A stretch of DNA of 64,000 nt from Pseudomonas hydrolytica (GTDB lineage Bacteria; Pseudomonadota; Gammaproteobacteria; Pseudomonadales; Pseudomonadaceae), in the NCBI RefSeq assembly GCF_021495345.1, contig NZ_CP099397.1, positions 1 to 64,000 on the forward strand, given 5' to 3'. This document shows, one piece after another, positions 40,920-49,861 of the stretch (the first letter of the stretch is position 1; the number at the start of each line of letters is the position of its first letter). The notes beneath the pieces were generated by a model. It searched no databases, was not told where the DNA came from, and worked only from the letters and a program-made list of their open reading frames with translations. The position numbers and the translations under genes were made by a program.

Positions 40920-41525
40920 TCAGGCCGCTTCGGCCAACCCCTGGCGAACGCGGTTGTAGAGCGTGTAGAGCAGCAAGACCAGGATCAGGGCCAGCAGCAG
41001 GTTGATCCACAAGGCAGGCAGCAGGCCCGTGGCGACGCCGGCGCCGAGCACGCCGAAGCAGAAGGCGCGGTCGCTCTTGCCCATGGGCCCGTCATAGCGG
41101 CGGGAGGCGCCGATCATGGGGCCGAGCACGCCGGCGTACTCGCTGATCACCGCCAGCAGCACCACGGTCACCACCAGTAGCGGCGAGACGCCGGGCAGCA
41201 GGGCGAAAGGCAGATACAGCGCGCTGTCGGCAACTACGTCGCACAGCTCGTTGAGGTAGGCGCCGAGCTTCGACTGCTGGCCAAACTCGCGCGCGAGCAT
41301 GCCATCGACGGCATTGAGCGCCATGCGCAGCAGCATCCACAGGGGAATCAGGGCGAACAGCCAGGTGATGTGGCTGAAGGCTGCGAGCAGAACGCCGAGC
41401 AGCACGGAGACGAGGGCGGCGGCCAGGGTCACCTGGTTGGCGGTGACGCCGCGCGCGTAAAGGCGTTCGACGCCGGGGCGCAGCAGGTTCTGGAAGGCGG
41501 GTTTGAGCTGGTAGATCGAAGGCAT
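40920..41525 (-). CDS. CDP-alcohol phosphatidyltransferase (YnbA type)
   Basis: A 201-residue integral membrane enzyme with about six hydrophobic segments that condenses CDP-diacylglycerol with an alcohol. The family signature DGxxARx8GxxxDxxxD is read as NAVDGMLAR ... GAYLNELCD, so the first and third aspartates are Asn, while the second and fourth (catalytic base) Asp remain. First gene of the six-gene cluster; a promoter should lie in 41526-41735. Confidence 0.9.
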   Translation of the reverse strand: MPSIYQLKPAFQNLLRPGVERLYARGVTANQVTLAAALVSVLLGVLLAAFSHITWLFALIPLWMLLRMALNAVDGMLAREFGQQSKLGAYLNELCDVVADSALYLPFALLPGVSPLLVVTVVLLAVISEYAGVLGPMIGASRRYDGPMGKSDRAFCFGVLGAGVATGLLPALWINLLLALILVLLLYTLYNRVRQGLAEAA

Positions 41526-41640
41526 GGCAGCGAATTCCCTTTCTTGATCGAATCTTCAGCCATTGCGGCGCACGCGACTGTGCGTCTGTCGAGGCTTGTG
41601 CGATACCACCTGCGTCCGTGCAACTTATACCCAGTCGGGG

Positions 41641-41675
41641 GATTTTCCTAGCGTCGTCGATTAGCCAGGAAAATC
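41641..41675. repeat. Inverted repeat upstream of the ynb-like operon
   Basis: GATTTTCCT (41641-41649) and its exact complement AGGAAAATC (41667-41675) are separated by 17 bp. It lies 115 bp before the operon start and after the plsC stop. No T run follows, so an operator is as likely as an attenuator or terminator. Confidence 0.5.
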
Positions 41676-41723
41676 AGTCGACTAGGTTGGGTGATAGCAA
41701 TTTGATTGTATTTTCTGCACAGC

Positions 41724-41732
41724 TTATCCACA
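41724..41732 (+). other. DnaA box (perfect match)
   Basis: TTATCCACA matches the consensus DnaA box exactly. It stands 3 bp from the plsC stop and about 41 kb from dnaA (about 12 kb without the transposon). A single 9-mer can occur by chance, but it lies near an origin. Confidence 0.45.
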
Positions 41733-41735
41733 GGC

Positions 41736-42503
41736 TCAGACCGGCTCGCCCAGACGGCTGAGCTGCGGCTCCTCGCCACGCAGTTCGGTCTGCTGTCGGC
41801 ACACCCACTGGAAGGCGCGCTCGTTGAGTTCGGCGATGGCGCGCGGGCCTTCGCCCTCGGCGTACATCGGCTGGCCGATGATCACCTGGATGGTACCCGG
41901 GCGTTTGCCCCAGCCTGCCTTGGGCCAGAACTCACCGGCATTGTGCGCGATGGGCAGTACCGGCAGGCCGGCATTCACCGCCAGGGACGTACCGCCGCGG
42001 GAGAACTTGCCGATCTGCCCCGGTGGAATGCGCGTGCCTTCGGGGAACACCAGCACCCAGGCGCCCTGTTTGAGGCGCTCGTCGCCCTGCTTGGCCAGTT
42101 GCTTGAGCGCCGCCTTGGGGTTGCTGCGGTCGATGGCGATGGGCTTGAGCAGCGCCATGCCCCAGCCGAAGAACGGCACGCGCAGCAGTTCGCGTTTGAC
42201 CACCTGGCTGAGGGGTTCGAAGTAGGAGGAAAGAAAGAAGGTTTCCCAGGTGCTCTGGTGGTTGGCGAGGATCACGCAGGGACGTTCGGGGATGTTCTCC
42301 AGGCCGCGCACTTCGTAGCGGATGCCGACGATCACCCTCGCCAGCCATACGGCGCAGCTGCACCAGGCCTGAACGACGAAACGGTAGCGTTGGCGGAACG
42401 GCAAGAAGGGTGCGACCACCAGGCTGATCAGGCACCAGAAGAACGAACTGGACGACAGCAGCAGGTAGAAAAGCGTGATTCTGAGAGCCTGCAATATCGC
42501 CAT
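41736..42503 (-). CDS. plsC: 1-acyl-sn-glycerol-3-phosphate acyltransferase
   Basis: A 255-residue acyltransferase with N-terminal membrane anchor (ALRITLFYLLLSSSSFFWCLISLVV), motif I NHQSTWE (about 78-84) and motif III FPEGTRI. It adds the second acyl chain to make phosphatidate. Its place beside gmhB matches PA0005 (lptA) of P. aeruginosa, which is nearly the same length. The start at 42503 (MAILQALRITLFY) is preferred over an upstream ATG that overlaps gmhB's stop. Confidence 0.92.
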   Translation of the reverse strand: MAILQALRITLFYLLLSSSSFFWCLISLVVAPFLPFRQRYRFVVQAWCSCAVWLARVIVGIRYEVRGLENIPERPCVILANHQSTWETFFLSSYFEPLSQVVKRELLRVPFFGWGMALLKPIAIDRSNPKAALKQLAKQGDERLKQGAWVLVFPEGTRIPPGQIGKFSRGGTSLAVNAGLPVLPIAHNAGEFWPKAGWGKRPGTIQVIIGQPMYAEGEGPRAIAELNERAFQWVCRQQTELRGEEPQLSRLGEPV

Positions 42504-42516
42504 GAAGCCATGCACC

Positions 42517-43047
42517 TTATGAGAGCAGTTGATCGGCGACCGCCGCCAGATCATCGAATACCAGAGTTCCCGGCGGTAACGGCTTGGCCAGGGTACGTTC
42601 GCCCTTGCCAGTCTTTACCAGAACGGGCTGACAATCGACGGCCAGTGCGGCCTGCAGGTCACCGCTGCTGTCGCCGACGAACCAGATTCCTGCCAGATCC
42701 GTGCCGTAGTGCGCGGCAATCTGCCGGAGCATGCCCGCCTTGGGCTTGCGGCACTCGCAGCCATCGTCCGGCCCGTGGGGGCAGTAGACGATCAGCCCGA
42801 CTTCGCCGCCCTGCTCGCCCACCAGTTCGCGCAGGCGCGCGTGCATCGACTCCAGGGTCGCCAGGTCGTAATAGCCACGGGCGATGCCGGACTGGTTGGT
42901 GGCCACGGCCACCGTCCAGCCCGCTTGCGACAGGCGCGCGATGGCGGTGATCGACGAGGGAATCGGAATCCACTCGTCGAGCGTCTTGATATAGGCGTCG
43001 GAGTCTTCGTTGATGACACCGTCGCGGTCGAGGATCAGCAATTTCAT
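42517..43047 (-). CDS. gmhB: D-glycero-beta-D-manno-heptose 1,7-bisphosphate 7-phosphatase
   Basis: A 176-residue HAD-family phosphatase of LPS heptose synthesis. The nucleophile motif is LLILDRDGVIN (about 3-13), followed by NQSGIARGYY, the zinc-binding CPHGPDDGCECRKP loop, and VGDSSGDLQAA. The order glyS-gmhB-plsC is as in P. aeruginosa. Confidence 0.95.
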   Translation of the reverse strand: MKLLILDRDGVINEDSDAYIKTLDEWIPIPSSITAIARLSQAGWTVAVATNQSGIARGYYDLATLESMHARLRELVGEQGGEVGLIVYCPHGPDDGCECRKPKAGMLRQIAAHYGTDLAGIWFVGDSSGDLQAALAVDCQPVLVKTGKGERTLAKPLPPGTLVFDDLAAVADQLLS

Positions 43048-43116
43048 GCAGCCACGCCAGAAGCAGAAATGGAAACCGACGCTGGCCGCGACAACTGCCG
43101 CGGCCAGCGCCTGGCG

Positions 43117-45171
43117 TCAGCCCAGTACCGAGATATCCGCCACGCCGAGGAACAGCCCGCGCAGACGGGCCAGCAGGGCGTAACGGTTGGCGCGCACGCG
43201 TGCATCCTCGGCGTTGACCAGCACCGCCTCGAAGAAGGCGTCCACCGGCTCGCGCAGGCTGGCCAGCTTGGCCAGGGCCTCGTTGTACTGGCGGGCGGCG
43301 GCCAGCGGCTGTACGGCCTGGTCGGCCTGCTGGATGGCGGCGTGCAGGGCGAACTCGCTGGGGTTGTCGAAGTAGTGCGCCTCGACCTGGGCGGCGACGC
43401 CACCTTCGGCCTTGCTCAGCAGGTTCGACACGCGCTTGTTGGCAGCGGCCAGGGCCTCGGCCTGCGGCAGCTTGCGGAAGGCCTGCACGGCCTGCACGCG
43501 CTGGTCGAAGTCCAGCGGCGAGGTCGGGTTGACCGCGCGCACCGCCTGATACACGGCTATTTCGATACCCTCGTCTTCGTAGCGTGCACGCAGGCGGTCG
43601 AAGATGAACTCCAGCACCTGGGCAGCCAGGCCGTCGCTCTTGACCTTGCCGGCGTACTGGGCGACGGCGAAGTCGACCGCGGCGGCCAGGTCCAGATCCA
43701 GGCCCTTCTCGATCAGGATGCGCAGCACGCCGAGGGCGGCGCGACGCAGGGCGTAGGGGTCCTTCGAGCCGGTCGGCAGCATGCCGATGCCGAAGATGCC
43801 GACCAGGGTGTCGAGCTTGTCGGCCACGGCCACGGCGGCACCGGTCAGAGTGCTCGGCAGTTCGGCGCCGGCACCGCGCGGCATGTACTGCTCGTTCAGG
43901 GCCAGGGCGACGTCCTGCGGCTCACCGTCGTTGAGCGCGTAGTAGTAGCCGGCGATGCCCTGCATCTCGGGAAATTCGCCGACCATCTCGGTGGCCAGGT
44001 CGCACTTGGACAGCAGGCCGGCACGGGCGGCGCGCGCCTCGTCGCCGCCGACTTCGCGGGCGATGAAACCGGCCAGCGCCGATACCCGCTGGGCCTTGTC
44101 GAACACCGAGCCGAGCTGGGCCTGGAACACCACGTTGGCCAGGCGCTGGTTGAAGCCTTCGAGCTTCTGCTTCTTGTCCTGCTTGAAGAAGAACTCGGCG
44201 TCGGTCAGGCGCGGACGCACGACTTTCTCGTTGCCCGAGACGATCTGCGCCGGGTCCTTGCTTTCGATGTTTGCCACGGTGATAAAGCGCGGCAGCAGCT
44301 TGCCGCCCGCATCGAGCAGGCAGAAGTACTTCTGGTTGTCCTGCATGGTGCTGATCAGCGCCTCCTGCGGCACTTCGAGGAAGCGTTCCTCGAACGAGCA
44401 GACCAGCGGCACCGGCCATTCCACCAGGGCGGTGACTTCGTCCAGCAGCGCCGGCGGCACGATGGCCGTGCCCTGCTCGGCGGCGGCCAGCTCGTCGACG
44501 CGGCGGCTGATGATCTCGCGGCGCTCGGCGAAGTCGGCCAGCACATAGGCGCTGCGCAGGTCTTCGGCATAGCTGGCCGGGCTGCTGATGCGCACCTCGC
44601 GGTTGGCGTGGAAGCGGTGGCCGCGGGAGACGCGACCGGCCTTCTGCGCGAGGATCTCGCAGTCGACCACGGCGTCGCCGAACAGCATCACCAGCCACTG
44701 GGTCGGACGCACGAACTCGTCGCGACGGGCGGCCCAGCGCATGCGCTTGGGAATCGGCAGGTCGTTCAGCGAGTCCTGCACGATGGTCGGCAGCAGGTTC
44801 ACTGCCGGCTGGCCGGGGATGTGCTGGGCGAAACGCAGTTTCGCGCCGCTGCGGTCGATCTCGGCGATGTCCACGCCGCACTTGCGGGCAAAGCCCAGGG
44901 CGGCCTGGGTCGGGTTGCCGTCGGCGTCGAAGGCAGCCTGGATAGGCGGACCGTCGAGGTTCATGCTGCGGTCGGCCTGCTGTTCTTCCAGCTGTTCCAC
45001 CAGCACGGCCAGGCGACGCGGCGCGGCGTATACGCGGCTGGCGGCGTAGTTCAGGCCGGCGGCCTTGAGGCCTTTCTCGATACCGGCGAGGAAAGCGTCA
45101 CCGAGGCTCTTCAGGGCTTTCGGTGGCAGCTCTTCGGTGCCCAGTTCGACCAGGAAATCTTTCGCACTCAT
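43117..45171 (-). CDS. glyS: Glycyl-tRNA synthetase beta subunit
   Basis: 684 residues, the standard length. It starts [20 protein letters not shown], the family signature, and contains the HD-like region and C-terminal anticodon-binding DALR-type helical domain. It works with GlyQ as an alpha2beta2 enzyme. The ATG overlaps the glyQ stop by 4 nt. Confidence 0.98.
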   Translation of the reverse strand: MSAKDFLVELGTEELPPKALKSLGDAFLAGIEKGLKAAGLNYAASRVYAAPRRLAVLVEQLEEQQADRSMNLDGPPIQAAFDADGNPTQAALGFARKCGVDIAEIDRSGAKLRFAQHIPGQPAVNLLPTIVQDSLNDLPIPKRMRWAARRDEFVRPTQWLVMLFGDAVVDCEILAQKAGRVSRGHRFHANREVRISSPASYAEDLRSAYVLADFAERREIISRRVDELAAAEQGTAIVPPALLDEVTALVEWPVPLVCSFEERFLEVPQEALISTMQDNQKYFCLLDAGGKLLPRFITVANIESKDPAQIVSGNEKVVRPRLTDAEFFFKQDKKQKLEGFNQRLANVVFQAQLGSVFDKAQRVSALAGFIAREVGGDEARAARAGLLSKCDLATEMVGEFPEMQGIAGYYYALNDGEPQDVALALNEQYMPRGAGAELPSTLTGAAVAVADKLDTLVGIFGIGMLPTGSKDPYALRRAALGVLRILIEKGLDLDLAAAVDFAVAQYAGKVKSDGLAAQVLEFIFDRLRARYEDEGIEIAVYQAVRAVNPTSPLDFDQRVQAVQAFRKLPQAEALAAANKRVSNLLSKAEGGVAAQVEAHYFDNPSEFALHAAIQQADQAVQPLAAARQYNEALAKLASLREPVDAFFEAVLVNAEDARVRANRYALLARLRGLFLGVADISVLG

Positions 45172-46115
45172 GCTTGCGCCTCCAGCTTGGCCAGTACTTC
45201 GTCACGCAGTTCGGGGGTGGCCATGGGGAAGCCGAGCTTGGCGCGCGCCTGCAGGTAGCTCTGCGCTACCGCACGGGCCAGGGTGCGCACGCGCAGGATG
45301 TACTGCTGGCGCGCGGTCACCGAAATGGCGCGGCGGGCGTCGAGCAGGTTGAAGGTGTGCGAGGCCTTGAGCACCATTTCGTAGGTCGGTAGCGGCAGCT
45401 CCAGCTCGATCAGGCGGTTGGCTTCGCTCTCGTAGAAATCGAACAGCTCGAACAGCTTCTCGACGTTGGCGTGCTCGAAGTTGTAGGTGGACTGCTCCAC
45501 CTCGTTCTGGTGGAACACGTCGCCGTAGGTCACGGTGCCGAACGGGCCGTCGGTCCAGATCAGGTCGTAGACCGAGTCGACGCCCTGCAGGTACATGGCC
45601 AGGCGCTCCAGGCCATAGGTGATCTCGCCGGTGACCGGGTAGCACTCGATGCCACCGACCTGCTGGAAGTAGGTGAACTGGGTGACTTCCATGCCGTTGA
45701 GCCAGATTTCCCAGCCCAGGCCCCAGGCGCCGAGTGTGGGCGATTCCCAGTTGTCCTCGACGAAGCGGATGTCGTGCACTTCCGGGTCGAGGCCGATGGC
45801 CTTCAGCGAACCCAGGTACAGCTCCTGGAAGTTCTCCGGGTTGGGCTTCAAGACCACCTGGAACTGGTAATAGTGCTGCAGGCGGTTGGGGTTTTCGCCG
45901 TAGCGGCCGTCGGTCGGGCGGCGGGACGGCTGCACGTAGGCGGCGTTCCAGGTCTCGGGGCCGACGGCGCGCAGGAAGGTGGCGGTGTGGAAGGTGCCGG
46001 CGCCCACTTCCATGTCGTAGGGTTGCAGCACCACGCAGCCCTGCTCGGCCCAGTAGTTCTGCAGGGCCAGGATCAGGTCCTGGAAGGTGCGCACGGCAGG
46101 CTTGTTCTGGCTCAC
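45168..46115 (-). CDS. glyQ: Glycyl-tRNA synthetase alpha subunit
   Basis: 315 residues when started at the GTG of [21 protein letters not shown], equal to the P. aeruginosa length; the longer upstream reading is not conserved. The class II catalytic core has [37 protein letters not shown] and [10 protein letters not shown]. Confidence 0.97.
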   Translation of the reverse strand: MSQNKPAVRTFQDLILALQNYWAEQGCVVLQPYDMEVGAGTFHTATFLRAVGPETWNAAYVQPSRRPTDGRYGENPNRLQHYYQFQVVLKPNPENFQELYLGSLKAIGLDPEVHDIRFVEDNWESPTLGAWGLGWEIWLNGMEVTQFTYFQQVGGIECYPVTGEITYGLERLAMYLQGVDSVYDLIWTDGPFGTVTYGDVFHQNEVEQSTYNFEHANVEKLFELFDFYESEANRLIELELPLPTYEMVLKASHTFNLLDARRAISVTARQQYILRVRTLARAVAQSYLQARAKLGFPMATPELRDEVLAKLEAQA

Positions 46116-46362
46116 GAAAAAATCACCTGTGGAGGCTTGCGAGGGAAAGCCGGGGAGTATATCGAAACTCGACGCAGGCCGCAGGGTGCGGCTGGTACAG
46201 AGCGTGGCCGAGGGCGCAGCGAATCCATTGGCGATGGCTTGGCAAACCATTCGCCCGGCATCGCGAAGAGATTCGCCTACAGGGAATGTTGCCATTCCAA
46301 TAGCTGTATTTATATCCAGTCCTGGTTATAGTCTTCGCTTCATCCCGACCGAGGCCCCGACC

Positions 46363-46929
46363 ATGCCCCGCTGCTTCTGGTGTACCGACGATCCGCTGTA
46401 CCAGGCCTACCACGACGAGGAATGGGGCGTGCCGCAGCGCGATGCGCGCCAGCTGTTCGAGATGCTGCTGCTCGAAGGCGCCCAGGCCGGGCTGTCGTGG
46501 ATCACCGTGCTGAAGAAGCGCGAGCGCTACCGCCAGGTGCTGCATGGCTTCGACCCCGAACGCCTGGCGCGTTTGAGCGACGAGGAAATCGAGGCGCTGA
46601 TGCAGGAGCCCGGCATCATCCGCAACCGCCTCAAGCTCAAGGCCGTGCGGCAGAACGCCCAGGCCTGGCTGAAGCTGGAGGATCCGGTGAGCTGGCTCTG
46701 GTCCTTCGTCGGCGGCGCGCCGAAGATCAACCATTTCAGCGACCGCAGCCAGATGCTGGCAGTGACGCCCGAGGCCGAGGCGATGAGCAAGGCGTTGCGC
46801 AAGGCCGGCTTCAACTTCGTCGGCCCGACCATCTGCTATGCCTTCATGCAGGCCACGGGCATGGTGATGGACCACACCACCGACTGCGACCGTTACCCCG
46901 AGTTGAGCGGTTCGGCGGCGACTGCCTGA
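46363..46929 (+). CDS. tag: DNA-3-methyladenine glycosylase I
   Basis: A 188-residue base-excision repair enzyme that removes 3-methyladenine. The start MPRCFWCTDDPLYQAYHDEEWGVP contains the zinc-binding Cys and the family signature; LSWITVLKKRE, the conserved pocket residues and C-terminal HTTDCDRY follow. Divergent from glyQ across a 247-bp gap that should hold both promoters. Confidence 0.97.
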   Translation: MPRCFWCTDDPLYQAYHDEEWGVPQRDARQLFEMLLLEGAQAGLSWITVLKKRERYRQVLHGFDPERLARLSDEEIEALMQEPGIIRNRLKLKAVRQNAQAWLKLEDPVSWLWSFVGGAPKINHFSDRSQMLAVTPEAEAMSKALRKAGFNFVGPTICYAFMQATGMVMDHTTDCDRYPELSGSAATA

Positions 46930-47022
46930 AGGCTGCGGCAGGGGCCATAGATCGCATCCGGGCTATGTGATCTGACCATGGCAGGTACAATGCCGGCTTT
47001 TCATGCAACCCTGGAGTCATTC

Positions 47023-47910
47023 GTGGAAGCATTCAAAGGCCGGCTGGTGGTCGGCTTTCTCCGTCTGTTCGCCCTGCTGCCCTGGCGCGCCGTGCAAGCG
47101 GTGGGCAATGCCATCGGCTGGCTGATGTGGAAGTTGCCCAACGGCTCGCGCGACGTGGTGCGCATCAACCTGAGCAAGTGCTTTCCCGAGCTGAACCAGG
47201 CCGAACTGGATCGTCTGGTCGGGCAGAGCCTCAAGGACATCGGCAAGACCCTGACCGAAAGTGCCTGCGCCTGGATCTGGCCGGCGCAGAAATCGCTCAA
47301 GCTGATCCGTGAAGTGGAAGGCCTGGAGGTGCTGCAGCAGGCGCTGGCCTCGGGCAAGGGCGTGGTGGGCATCACCAGCCACCTGGGCAACTGGGAAGTG
47401 CTCAACCACTTCTACTGCAACCAGTGTAAACCGATCATTTTCTACCGTCCGCCCAAGCTCAAGGCCGTCGACGAGCTGCTGCAGCAGCAGCGCGTGCAGA
47501 TGGGCAACCGCGTGGCGCCCTCGACCAAGGAAGGCATCCTCAGCGTCATCAAGGAAGTGCGCAAGGGCGGCGCCGTGGGCATTCCGGCCGATCCGGAGCC
47601 GAGCCGTTCCGCCGGCGTTTTCGTGCCCTTTCTCGGCACCACTGCGCTGACCAGCAAGTTTGTCCCGGGCATGCTCAGCGGCGGCAAGGCGGTGGGTGTA
47701 TTCCTGCATGCGCTGCGCCTGCCCGATGGCAGCGGCTACAAGGTGATCCTCGAGGCGGCGCCCGAAGGCATGTACAGCGAGAACGTGGAAGAAGGCGTGG
47801 CGGCGATGAGCGAAGTGGTGTCGCGCTACGTACGCAACTACCCGAGCCAGTACATGTGGAGCATGAAGCGCTTCAAGAAGCGTCCGGACGGCGAGGCCAA
47901 GTGGTACTGA
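47023..47910 (+). CDS. Lipid A biosynthesis lauroyl-type acyltransferase (HtrB/LpxL family)
   Basis: A 295-residue inner-membrane acyltransferase that adds secondary acyl chains to lipid A. The catalytic HxxxxD/E motif appears as HLGNWE (about 119-124). The start is GTG at 47023, with GGAG 9 bp upstream, giving the same length as P. aeruginosa PA0011 (HtrB1). The neighbours tag and the PilZ gene are also as in P. aeruginosa. A terminator follows. Confidence 0.93.
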   Translation: MEAFKGRLVVGFLRLFALLPWRAVQAVGNAIGWLMWKLPNGSRDVVRINLSKCFPELNQAELDRLVGQSLKDIGKTLTESACAWIWPAQKSLKLIREVEGLEVLQQALASGKGVVGITSHLGNWEVLNHFYCNQCKPIIFYRPPKLKAVDELLQQQRVQMGNRVAPSTKEGILSVIKEVRKGGAVGIPADPEPSRSAGVFVPFLGTTALTSKFVPGMLSGGKAVGVFLHALRLPDGSGYKVILEAAPEGMYSENVEEGVAAMSEVVSRYVRNYPSQYMWSMKRFKKRPDGEAKWY

Positions 47911-47928
47911 CCGCGGGACGAGATCGAC

Positions 47929-47953
47929 AAGGCGCCTTGATGGCGCCTTTTTT
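47929..47953 (+). terminator. Terminator after the lipid A acyltransferase gene
   Basis: Stem AAGGCGCC / GGCGCCTT with 5-nt loop and T run, 19 bp after the stop codon. Confidence 0.9.
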
Positions 47954-48026
47954 CCGCCACCCGCTGGGCCTTGGCCCGGGAATGCGCTATTAAAGGCAGC
48001 ACCGCCTTTCCACTCCTGGAGTTCTC

Positions 48027-48293
48027 ATGTCGAACCAGCGTCACCAGGTACGAACCCCGATGAAGTGCCGGATCAAGATCAGCCACCCGAGTTTCGGCGA
48101 GCTGGTGGCACAGACCCGCGACCTGTCCGATAGCGGTGTCTATGTGAAGCACCCCGACATGACGAGCCTGACCGTCGGTGCCGAAGTGACCGGCCAGGTG
48201 CAGGACCTGCCGTTCCCCGCTCCGGTGTTGAAGATGGAGGTGGTGCGTGTGGACACCGAGGGGGCCGGTCTGCGCTTTCTCGACGAGGTCTGA
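48027..48293 (+). CDS. PilZ-domain protein (cyclic di-GMP binding)
   Basis: An 88-residue single-domain PilZ protein. The c-di-GMP motifs are RHQVRTPMKC (RxxxR, about 5-9) and DLSDSGVYV (D/NxSxxG, about 33-41). Position and size correspond to P. aeruginosa PA0012. It should act as a small c-di-GMP-dependent adaptor. Confidence 0.93.
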   Translation: MSNQRHQVRTPMKCRIKISHPSFGELVAQTRDLSDSGVYVKHPDMTSLTVGAEVTGQVQDLPFPAPVLKMEVVRVDTEGAGLRFLDEV

Positions 48294-48529
48294 AGCGCTG
48301 CAACGCAGCGGCCCTGCGGTGGCCTCCCTCGCACTCCATTCTTCCCCTCTGCTCGCTGTACCTGCGCCCGGGCGGACCTGTCCGTTGGTCGCCTGCTGGC
48401 GAAGCCAAGTGAACCCAGCGCCTGTTTCGGCAGTCCGTCCCGGGGACGGGCCGGATGCCCCTCCTTCGATGTAACGCCTTGCCTCGGGATGGCTTCCGGG
48501 TAGCGGCCAACGACCAGGGTCAGCGGGTT

Positions 48530-49051
48530 TTGAACAAGTTCTGCAAGTCACTTTGTCTGGGCGGTGCCCTTTTGTTCGGCATGTGCGCCGAGGCGTCCGC
48601 CACATTCCGTATTCACACCTCCCCCAGTGCTTCGGCTGTACAGGGCGCACCGGTGAGCCGGGCGGAGCCGGCGCGCGAGGTGGTCAAGCGCGCCCTTGGT
48701 GCGGTCGGCATTCCCTATCGCTGGGGCGGCGCCAGCCCGAAGCAGGGCTTCGACTGCAGCGGTCTGGTGCAGTATGCCTTCAAGCCGTTGGAGGATCTCG
48801 ACCTGCCGCGCACCTCACGAGCCCTGGCCCGCCTCGATGCACCGTCGATTGGCCGTCACGAGCTGCAGGCTGGCGACCTGCTGTTTTTCCGTCTACGCAG
48901 CAGCTCGGTGGATCACGTGGCCATTTATCTGGGTGAAGGTCGCTTCATTCATGCCCCGCGCCGCGGCAGCAACGTACGCATCGATCGTCTCGATGACGGT
49001 TACTGGCAACGTCATTTTCAGCTGGCCAAACGTGTCGTTCCCGAGGTGTGA
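48530..49051 (+). CDS. NlpC/P60 family cell-wall peptidase (C40)
   Basis: A secreted peptidoglycan endopeptidase. Catalytic Cys in FDCSGLVQY, His in VDHVAIYLG and third residue His in RFIHAPRRG are all present. The start is uncertain: TTG at 48530 gives LNKFCKSLCLGGALLFGMCAEASA, a fitting signal peptide with cleavage after ASA; an ATG at 48455 would add 25 residues without signal character. Total about 173 residues. Confidence 0.87.
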   Translation: MNKFCKSLCLGGALLFGMCAEASATFRIHTSPSASAVQGAPVSRAEPAREVVKRALGAVGIPYRWGGASPKQGFDCSGLVQYAFKPLEDLDLPRTSRALARLDAPSIGRHELQAGDLLFFRLRSSSVDHVAIYLGEGRFIHAPRRGSNVRIDRLDDGYWQRHFQLAKRVVPEV

Positions 49052-49154
49052 ACGATGAAGCGGACGAGCGTAGCCGGGTGACTCCGACAAAACCTATCCC
49101 GCGGGTCAACAATGCGCTAGAATGCGCGCCGCTCGTGGCCATGCCGGCTGCGGC

Positions 49155-49188
49155 AGTGGGTTCCCTCACCCCACTTCATGAAAAAGGA
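49155..49188 (+). promoter_or_regulatory. preQ1-I riboswitch controlling yhhQ
   Basis: The stem AGTGGG / CCCACT (49155-49160 with 49170-49175) carries the loop TTCCCTCAC, followed by TTCATG and the A-rich tail AAAAAGGA (49181-49188). This matches the preQ1 class I layout: a short stem whose loop pairs with the tail in an H-type pseudoknot, as in the Thermoanaerobacter tengcongensis aptamer. The tail contains the Shine-Dalgarno sequence AAGGA of yhhQ, 7 bp before its ATG, so preQ1 binding should block translation. Confidence 0.85.
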
Positions 49189-49195
49189 CATCGAC

Positions 49196-49846
49196 ATGAC
49201 CCTGATTCCTGCGTCGGTCAGTCGGCCCGTGCTGGCCGGCCTGATCGCCTTCCATATCCTCATCATCATCGCCAGCAACTACCTGGTGCAGCTGCCGATC
49301 ACCCTGTTCGGCTGGCATACCACCTGGGGTGCGTTCAGCTTCCCGTTCATCTTCCTGGCTACCGACCTCACCGTGCGTCTGATCGGCAAGCATGCCGCGC
49401 GGGTGGTGATCGCCCGGGTGATGCTGCCGGCGCTGCTCGCCTCCTACGTGGTGTCGGTGCTGTTCCATGAAGGGGCCTTCGGCGGCCTGGCGGCGCTGGG
49501 CGATTTCAACCTGTTCGTCTTCCGTATCGCCGTGGCCAGCTTCCTGGCCTACGCCTTCGGCCAGTTGCTCGATATCCAGGTGTTCGACCGCCTGCGCCAG
49601 ATGCGCCAGTGGTGGATCGCGCCGACGGCCTCGACCATCTTCGGCAACCTGCTCGATACCTTCCTGTTCTTCTCGGTGGCCTTCTGGCGCAGCGACGATC
49701 CGTTCATGGCGGCCAACTGGGTGGAGATCGCCACGGTGGACTACGTGATCAAGCTGGCCATCAGCCTGATGCTCTTCGTACCGCTGTACGGCATGCTGCT
49801 CAGCGCCATCGTCCGCGCCCTGCCCCAGCGCCCGGCCACGGCCTGA
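49196..49846 (+). CDS. yhhQ: Queuosine precursor transporter YhhQ
   Basis: A 216-residue membrane protein of the DUF165/YhhQ family with about six hydrophobic segments and the conserved ITLFGWHTTWGAFSFPFIFLATDL and WWIAPTASTIFGNLLDT segments. YhhQ imports preQ0/preQ1 for queuosine in tRNA. The start MTLIPASVS is preferred over an ATG 18 nt upstream, because that ATG lies inside the preQ1-I riboswitch and the ribosome site AAGGA fits this start. Confidence 0.93.
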   Translation: MTLIPASVSRPVLAGLIAFHILIIIASNYLVQLPITLFGWHTTWGAFSFPFIFLATDLTVRLIGKHAARVVIARVMLPALLASYVVSVLFHEGAFGGLAALGDFNLFVFRIAVASFLAYAFGQLLDIQVFDRLRQMRQWWIAPTASTIFGNLLDTFLFFSVAFWRSDDPFMAANWVEIATVDYVIKLAISLMLFVPLYGMLLSAIVRALPQRPATA

Positions 49847-49861
49847 GCCGAGCGCACGTAC

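Noticed and set aside
42709..45258. 849-residue open frame antisense to glyS and gmhB
   Set aside because: Low-complexity His/Gln/Gly-rich shadow of glyS and gmhB, which are certain on the minus strand.
48360..48529. Riboswitch (c-di-GMP or c-di-AMP) upstream of the NlpC/P60 gene
   Set aside because: Hairpins are present but the conserved sequence blocks of neither class were found.
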